Shown here piece after piece: positions 59,628 to 64,000 of a DNA stretch of 64,000 nucleotides. Numbering within the stretch: position 1 is the stretch's first letter; each line of letters begins with the position of its first letter. Below the pieces are notes generated by a model, which worked only from the letters and a program-made list of their open reading frames with translations, searched no databases and had not been told where the DNA came from. The DNA is from CAIOZA01 sp964464375 (GTDB lineage: Bacteria; Bacteroidota; Ignavibacteria; Kapaibacteriales; UBA2268). The DNA is taken from NCBI GenBank assembly GCA_964464375.1, contig CAYXFU010000012.1:31463-95462 (forward strand). The letters are read 5' to 3'. The position numbers and the translations under genes are program-made.

Positions 59628-60986
59628 TTATGGTAATTCTGAATAAAGGTAAATCGCTACTGCTATTGCGGCAACACATTTGTTCAAATCTTCCGGATTC
59701 ACATTGTCCGGTGTATCCGATGGTGAATGGTGATACCAAAAATATTTCCCATTATCATTAGTGTTTAGGCTCATTCCATTTGTTCCTAGCTTCATCATAG
59801 GACCAATATCCACTCCGCCACCGCCATTATGAACATCAATATCTCCGATTTTCTTCAAATATGGTTCAAATTTTTTAATTTCCTGTAATAAAGTAGAATC
59901 TGTACTTGTAAAGCCAATTCCCGACGGAGGAAATACTCCTGAATCAAACTCGAAAACTAATGAATGTTTCTCGTCTTTATGAACTTCTGCATAAGCTTTT
60001 CCACCTCTAACACCGTTTTCTTCATTAACCCACATAACGGCTCTAATTGTCTTTTTGGTTTTAATTCCTAAATCTTTTAATATCTTGAGAGCCTGCCATG
60101 TGGCAATCATGCCACCTCCGTCATCATGAGCACCTGAACCGACATCCCAAGAATCGCTGTGTCCCCCCATTGCGATTATATCGTCTGGATGTTCAGTTCC
60201 TTTAATCTCACCCATAACATTATAAGATTCAGCGTCAGGCATTGTCTCCGCTTCCATATATAATCTGATAACAGGAGCATGTCCGGTATCAAACAATCTC
60301 TCAAGCAGGTTTGCATCCTCCATAGATAGAGCTGCATGTGGTGTTTTGGGTAGTGAATCAGGATATTGCCCCATCATTCCTGTATGGGGGTTTCTGAATC
60401 CAACAGGACTTGCGGATCTGAATAGACTAGCTACTGCCCCAGCTTCTGCGGCTGCGAATGCTCCGCGGAATCTATATTGTACGTTTGCACCATAACTCGC
60501 CCAAGGCAGATTAAAAACAACAATTTTTCCTTTTGCCTGGTCTCTTTTTAATTTCAAATCATCGAATGAATGAACCACTAGTATTGGAGCGGTTATTCCC
60601 TCTTTTGGCGTGCCTATACTGCCGCCTATTCCCGAGATTGGAAGAACTTCATATCTTGGCTCGAGCATTTCACACTTTTCGTGACCACGCACCCATTTTG
60701 GTACCATAACTTTTTCCTTACGAACATTGCTCAGTCCGTCCTTCTTCATTTCCTGATAAACCCATTCCAAGGCTTTGTTCAGTCCTTCGGATCCCGATAG
60801 CCTGTGCCCATAAGTATCACACATATAAGCAAGCCTGTTCCATGCTGACGAATCAGCCATCGAGGCTTTTATTATTCTATTTATTATAACTTCTTGATTG
60901 TCCATCCTCAACTCTGCCTTATCTGAACCCATTGATTTCAGAATCATCCCCAAAAATATTATAATGAAAACTATTGTTTTATTCAT
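59628..60986 (-). CDS. M28-family metallopeptidase
   Basis: A secreted zinc aminopeptidase/carboxypeptidase of 452 residues. A signal peptide (1-18) precedes a PA-like insert (about 130-235, including VVHSFDDLKLKRDQAKGKIVVF). The M28 catalytic part has H and D in GGHSDSWDVGSGAHDDGGG, the E-E pair in WVNEENGVRGG, D in FEFDSG and H in YHHSPSDTPD. I chose the ATG at 60986, which opens the signal peptide and lies 4 nt after the upstream stop. A longer frame from 61079 would run back into the VWA-OmpA gene. Substrates are probably peptides. Confidence 0.93.
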   Translation of the reverse strand: MNKTIVFIIIFLGMILKSMGSDKAELRMDNQEVIINRIIKASMADSSAWNRLAYMCDTYGHRLSGSEGLNKALEWVYQEMKKDGLSNVRKEKVMVPKWVRGHEKCEMLEPRYEVLPISGIGGSIGTPKEGITAPILVVHSFDDLKLKRDQAKGKIVVFNLPWASYGANVQYRFRGAFAAAEAGAVASLFRSASPVGFRNPHTGMMGQYPDSLPKTPHAALSMEDANLLERLFDTGHAPVIRLYMEAETMPDAESYNVMGEIKGTEHPDDIIAMGGHSDSWDVGSGAHDDGGGMIATWQALKILKDLGIKTKKTIRAVMWVNEENGVRGGKAYAEVHKDEKHSLVFEFDSGVFPPSGIGFTSTDSTLLQEIKKFEPYLKKIGDIDVHNGGGGVDIGPMMKLGTNGMSLNTNDNGKYFWYHHSPSDTPDNVNPEDLNKCVAAIAVAIYLYSELP

Positions 60987-60990
60987 GAAA

Positions 60991-62424
60991 CTACTTAGCA
61001 ATAATGATAAATTGTGTTCTTCGGTTTTTAGCTCTGTTCTCAGGAGTATCATTCGGCACGATTGGCTGTGACATTCCAAAACCTCTTGATCTGAGTCTGT
61101 TTGTCTCTACGCCTCGTTTGACCAAAGCTTCGTAAACTGCAAGTGCTCTGGCATCTGATAGTTTTTGATTGTACTCCATCTTGCCAACATTATCAGTGTG
61201 ACCTTGTATCTCCAGCTTCAGTCTTGGTCTGCTGTACATCTGATCTGCTATTTCATCAAGTATCGGATAAGATTCCGGCTTTACAATTGATGAATCAAAA
61301 TCAAATAATATTGGTCGGGTGAACGAATCCCCCAGATCTTTCCATAAATCTGACGTGTCGTATTCTCCATCGGCTGTTAACGTATCTTTCATACCTTCAG
61401 CGTGCATCGTTGCATACACTTTGTGATACCCCCAGTATTTTGGAGGATGATAAGTAATAAGATAATAATATCTCAAACTCATGTATATATCACGAAAGAC
61501 AGCCGTCAGCTCTTCTTTGGATTTCACTTTATAGAATTTTCCACCTGTGTAATCAGCAAGGAACTTCAGATTTTCATCCCTTGAATATCCGAAGGCGACA
61601 GTAAAGATATTTATTTTATTCTTCTTGGCACTATCAACTAGTGCTCCCAGCTTCGCTTTTGAATAATTATCGTCGCCATCAGAGAAAATAACCATTATCC
61701 TCGGGAAATTCTCCGGTGTTCCATCGAAAAGCCGGATGCAATTACTGACTGCATCATTCACTGCGGAAAAATACCCGAAATTCTGATCTCTTTTACCTCT
61801 GTACAAGTTCAATATCTGCTTCTTATCACTGGACATTGGAACCTTTATGTCAAAATCTTTATTAAAAGTAGTCAATGCAATCTTGTCGAAATCCATTTTC
61901 ATAGAGACAAATATCTCGGTTCCCTCAAAAATAGCATTCATCACTCCGCTCATAGAACCGCTGTAATCCACACTCATAACGATAGAATATGGGATAGAGT
62001 CCTTTGCACCAAACTCTCTTACATGGAATTCAGGAATCGGTGCTTCCCGTATATTATAATTCTTCCCAAGCTGTTCTCTGACTGAATGAAAATACTTTTT
62101 ATTCCTGTCCTTGATGTAAGGATCTGCCATATTTGTAACGAAATTGCCCGATGTATCGAACACTCTGGCATAAACCTTAACAGTATCAGGATACTTGTCA
62201 ATTTCAATTCTGAAAAAATCAAATTTTAGAGCATTGACATCAACAGAATCAATAGCTTTTGTTCCGGTAAGGAATACTTGTTTCTTAGTTGTATCAAGTG
62301 GGTCAACAACTTCGCTCTGCAATTTGAAGTCCTGAGCATGGTCATACCTTTTGCATCCCGAAATGGATAGAATAACGACTATCGCCGCTAATGTTAAAGC
62401 TGATGTTAGAATTTGCCTGTTCAT
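60991..62424 (-). CDS. VWA-OmpA fusion lipoprotein
   Basis: A 477-residue lipoprotein (signal 1-23, lipobox ISGC, C24). Residues about 145-330 form a von Willebrand A domain with a MIDAS motif (D153, S155, S157 in VDYSGSMSG) and FSDGDDN. Residues about 365-477 form an OmpA-like peptidoglycan-binding domain (LKLEIQGHTDNVGKMEYNQKLSDARA...SRGFG). It thus probably ties a metal-dependent ligand-binding domain to the cell wall from the outer membrane. It is the first gene of the operon with M28, pyrE, der and the HicB-like gene. Confidence 0.9.
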   Translation of the reverse strand: MNRQILTSALTLAAIVVILSISGCKRYDHAQDFKLQSEVVDPLDTTKKQVFLTGTKAIDSVDVNALKFDFFRIEIDKYPDTVKVYARVFDTSGNFVTNMADPYIKDRNKKYFHSVREQLGKNYNIREAPIPEFHVREFGAKDSIPYSIVMSVDYSGSMSGVMNAIFEGTEIFVSMKMDFDKIALTTFNKDFDIKVPMSSDKKQILNLYRGKRDQNFGYFSAVNDAVSNCIRLFDGTPENFPRIMVIFSDGDDNYSKAKLGALVDSAKKNKINIFTVAFGYSRDENLKFLADYTGGKFYKVKSKEELTAVFRDIYMSLRYYYLITYHPPKYWGYHKVYATMHAEGMKDTLTADGEYDTSDLWKDLGDSFTRPILFDFDSSIVKPESYPILDEIADQMYSRPRLKLEIQGHTDNVGKMEYNQKLSDARALAVYEALVKRGVETNRLRSRGFGMSQPIVPNDTPENRAKNRRTQFIIIAK

Positions 62425-62503
62425 ATTTCTATCGCGATAATGGAGAAAAGGTAGTATAATCCAATAATCTCATTCCTTCTTTTTATTTAAAATATTTTTC
62501 TAT

Positions 62504-62563
62504 TGTCATTCTGAGGGAGCGAAGCGACCGTGAGAGCCGTAGGCCTGCGAAGCGCATCCATGT
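62504..62563. repeat. Dispersed TGTCATTC element
   Basis: TGTCATTCTGAGGGAGCGAAGCGACCGTGAGA is nearly identical to the minus strand of 190-221. It continues through GCGAAGCGCATCCATGTATTTTG, the common tag. It lies between the VWA-OmpA and ABC genes. Confidence 0.7.
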
Positions 62564-62613
62564 ATTTTGTAACATACTCATCGCTAAACCCCATTCCCTA
62601 AACTCAAATTTAC

Positions 62614-62650
62614 ATGTCTTTCCTGCGCATGCAGGAATCTTTGTATTCAC
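62614..62650. repeat. Dispersed palindromic element, second copy
   Basis: TGTCTTTCCTGCGCATGCAGGAATCTTTGTATTC: the hairpin cctgc/gcagg and the GGAATCT-TTGTATT tail match the copy at 1564-1600. The 50 nt that follow carry short direct repeats (ACTACTCACTA/ATCACTA, CCCTATTCCCTAACCCC). Confidence 0.65.
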
Positions 62651-62702
62651 TCTTCACTACTCACTACTCACTAATCACTAACCCCTATTCCCTAACCCCT
62701 GA

Positions 62703-63488
62703 TTAAAGAGTACAGGTCGCATATCTATCCATAAATTCTAAAATAGATTCATCATTTGATTGTTTCAGTTCGTCGGGTGTTCCCTGGAACTGCAGACTTC
62801 CATTATTAAGCATTGCCACATAATCTGCGATTCTGAAGACTGAGAACATGTCATGTGTAATCACAATCGATGTTACATTCAACTTCTGTGCAAGGTCGGC
62901 AATCAGGTTGTCTATCTGCTCTGAAGTAACAGGATCGAGTCCGGTCGTAGGTTCATCATAGAAAATGTACTTCGGTGAGCCTACCAAAGCCCTTGCCACA
63001 CCCACTCTTTTCCTCATACCACCGGAAAGATCAGATGGCTTCTTTTCCCTTAAAATTTTCCATTCCCGTTCGAAATTCTCTACAGTAACATCGTCAGGAT
63101 CAGGCAATAGTCCAACGGATGCGATTACCCGCTTTGCCTCAGCCTCAAGATAGTCCATGTCGCGTATCCCATGCTCATACATACTCAAAACAACATTCTC
63201 GAATACAGTGTATGAATCAAACAGGGCTGATCCCTGGAACACAAATCCCATCTTCATTCTAAGCTCAAATAAATCAATTTGATTGAGCTTATGGATAATT
63301 TTCCCGTCAACCTCTACATAACCTGAGTCTGGATCGAGCAAACCAACCAGATGTTTGATCAGAACACTCTTGCCGCAGCCGGATTTACCAATAATACAGA
63401 TCGTTTTCCCATCGGGTATTTTCAGGCTGACGCCAGACAGAACAGTTTTCGGACCAAAAGATTTATGAAGATTTACTACTTCTATCAT
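62703..63488 (-). CDS. ABC transporter ATP-binding protein, MlaF-like
   Basis: A 261-residue ATPase: Walker A GKSGCGKS (34-41), Q-loop FVFQGSALFDSYTVFENV (typical of the MlaF/Ttg2A group), signature LSGGMRKRVGVARAL and Walker B YIFYDEPTTGLDPVT. MlaF energises phospholipid movement between inner and outer membranes with MlaE permease and MlaD MCE proteins. Their genes are not visible downstream on this side (VWA-OmpA follows after 278 nt) or within the few hundred bases upstream. Hence the lipid role is inferred from sequence type only. Confidence 0.9.
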   Translation of the reverse strand: MIEVVNLHKSFGPKTVLSGVSLKIPDGKTICIIGKSGCGKSVLIKHLVGLLDPDSGYVEVDGKIIHKLNQIDLFELRMKMGFVFQGSALFDSYTVFENVVLSMYEHGIRDMDYLEAEAKRVIASVGLLPDPDDVTVENFEREWKILREKKPSDLSGGMRKRVGVARALVGSPKYIFYDEPTTGLDPVTSEQIDNLIADLAQKLNVTSIVITHDMFSVFRIADYVAMLNNGSLQFQGTPDELKQSNDESILEFMDRYATCTL

Positions 63489-63531
63489 ACTATCGATTTT
63501 ATTAAATTATTGGATTATCGGAAAAAAAGCA

Positions 63532-63561
63532 AAAAAAGGGAGACGTTAATCTCCCTTTTTT
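63532..63561 (-). terminator. Rho-independent terminator of the partial T9SS gene
   Basis: A 12-bp stem (aaaaaagggaga at 63532-63543 with 63550-63561) and 6-nt loop lie 22 nt past the stop at 63584, followed on the minus strand by T-rich sequence. Confidence 0.85.
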
Positions 63562-63583
63562 AATATAAGTGTGATTTAGCAAT

Positions 63584-64000
63584 TTACTTAATTATCACAA
63601 ACTTCTTGGTTATTGATTTAGTATTAGTTACAATGTTGCAAATATATACTCCTGATACAAAAGACGCACAATCAACAACGATTTCGTTATTCATCTTTTG
63701 ATTTATATCATTTGAATAAATTATATTACCTAATATATCACTAATTATAATTTTACTAGGCAACTCATCTTTGAGATTCATATTCACTTTCAACTTGTTT
63801 TCTATAAGAATTTGTTCAAGTGTAATTTCATCACTAGAAACAATTTTTTCATCCTCTACTGAATTTGCACCACCAGTTGCGGTATAATTACTACATGTAG
63901 GCGATGCTTCTTTAGTGCATAATATGGTATGATCCTTATTTAAAGACCTAATTACCAAATGTAATGTACCAGGAGTATTTTCTTGAGGAGAAGGAATGCA
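63584..64000 (-). CDS. C-terminal part of a T9SS-secreted protein (5' end outside window)
   Basis: The frame is open from the right edge to a stop at 63584, giving about 138 residues. The first 60 have no recognised domain but several cysteines. The last 75 form a type A T9SS sorting domain: ENKLKVNMNLKDELPSKIIISD, ILGNIIYSNDIN, ASFVSGVYICNIVT and a final KKFVIIK. The main functional domain lies outside the window. A strong terminator follows. Confidence 0.8.
   Translation of the reverse strand, partial: CIPSPQENTPGTLHLVIRSLNKDHTILCTKEASPTCSNYTATGGANSVEDEKIVSSDEITLEQILIENKLKVNMNLKDELPSKIIISDILGNIIYSNDINQKMNNEIVVDCASFVSGVYICNIVTNTKSITKKFVIIK

Noticed and set aside
60987..61079. Longer N-terminus for the M28 peptidase
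   Set aside because: The extra 31 residues run back into the VWA-OmpA coding region and would bury the signal peptide; the ATG at 60986 is better.
1..64000. Search by eye for tRNA, rRNA, CRISPR, prophage or transposase genes
   Set aside because: No cloverleaf, rRNA-like block, spacer-repeat array or transposase motif was seen; a covariance search could still find a small RNA.

Overview
The window is chromosomal DNA of an AT-rich bacterium from the Bacteroidota/Chlorobiota (FCB) group. Three things point there. First, at least seven secreted or cell-surface proteins end in a type IX secretion (T9SS, Por) C-terminal sorting domain (CTD). Second, several promoters fit the Bacteroidota plan: a TTTG/TTTC box, a 19-20 nt spacer, then TAnnTTTG. 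Third, the families are typical of the group (UPF0173 hydrolase, DUF3109, ArsF-like protein, class V PLP enzymes). An Ignavibacteria- or Kapabacteria-like lineage would fit, but the sequence alone does not settle it. I saw no rRNA, tRNA, CRISPR array, insertion sequence or prophage.

Layout. 1-1.6 kb: ArsF-like thioredoxin-fold protein and ArsM arsenite methyltransferase. 1.8-8.4 kb: a small T9SS protein, two class V PLP enzymes (desulfurase-like), an unknown membrane protein, a SpoU rRNA methyltransferase and a cysteine synthase with a Cys-rich tail. 8.6-16.8 kb (minus): CheB, an M16 peptidase pair, Lnt, a class I amidotransferase and YchF. 17-22 kb (minus): a Lys-rich 11-residue repeat protein, a histidine kinase/response regulator pair, and an OMP-maf-nadC operon. 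22-27.7 kb (plus): UPF0173 hydrolase, GNAT, Kup, acyl-ACP thioesterase, MFS carrier. 27.9-32.8 kb (minus): GlyA, a dihydroorotate dehydrogenase-like protein, RpoN, DUF3109. 33-36.6 kb: a J-domain protein, an orphan and a T9SS propeller protein. 36.8-39 kb: NfnAB electron-bifurcating transhydrogenase. 39.3-46.8 kb (plus): a TIG/TerB-like/SPOR-like membrane protein, an FKBP lipoprotein, a T9SS protein carrying palindromic repeats inside its coding sequence, CorA, a YwqK/MORN lipoprotein and an orphan. 46.8-50.5 kb: ftsH between two nucleotidyltransferase/HEPN pairs. 50.6-54.8 kb: two gingipain-like T9SS paralogs. 55-57.3 kb: MntP-like pump, a T9SS protein with a possible leader ORF, and an orphan CTD tail. 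57.4-62.4 kb (minus): VWA-OmpA lipoprotein, M28 peptidase, PyrE, Der and a HicB-like protein. 62.7-64 kb: an MlaF-like ATPase and the end of another T9SS cargo.

Most genes are housekeeping. The unusual material is the surface/secretion layer and the repeats around it: a dispersed TGTCATTC...GGAATC palindromic element family in intergenic DNA, a second GC-rich palindrome family that has entered a T9SS gene in frame, and stand-alone remnants of T9SS sorting-domain ends. Together these suggest that 3' ends of T9SS cargo genes recombine actively here. That is inference, to be tested by genome-wide comparison.
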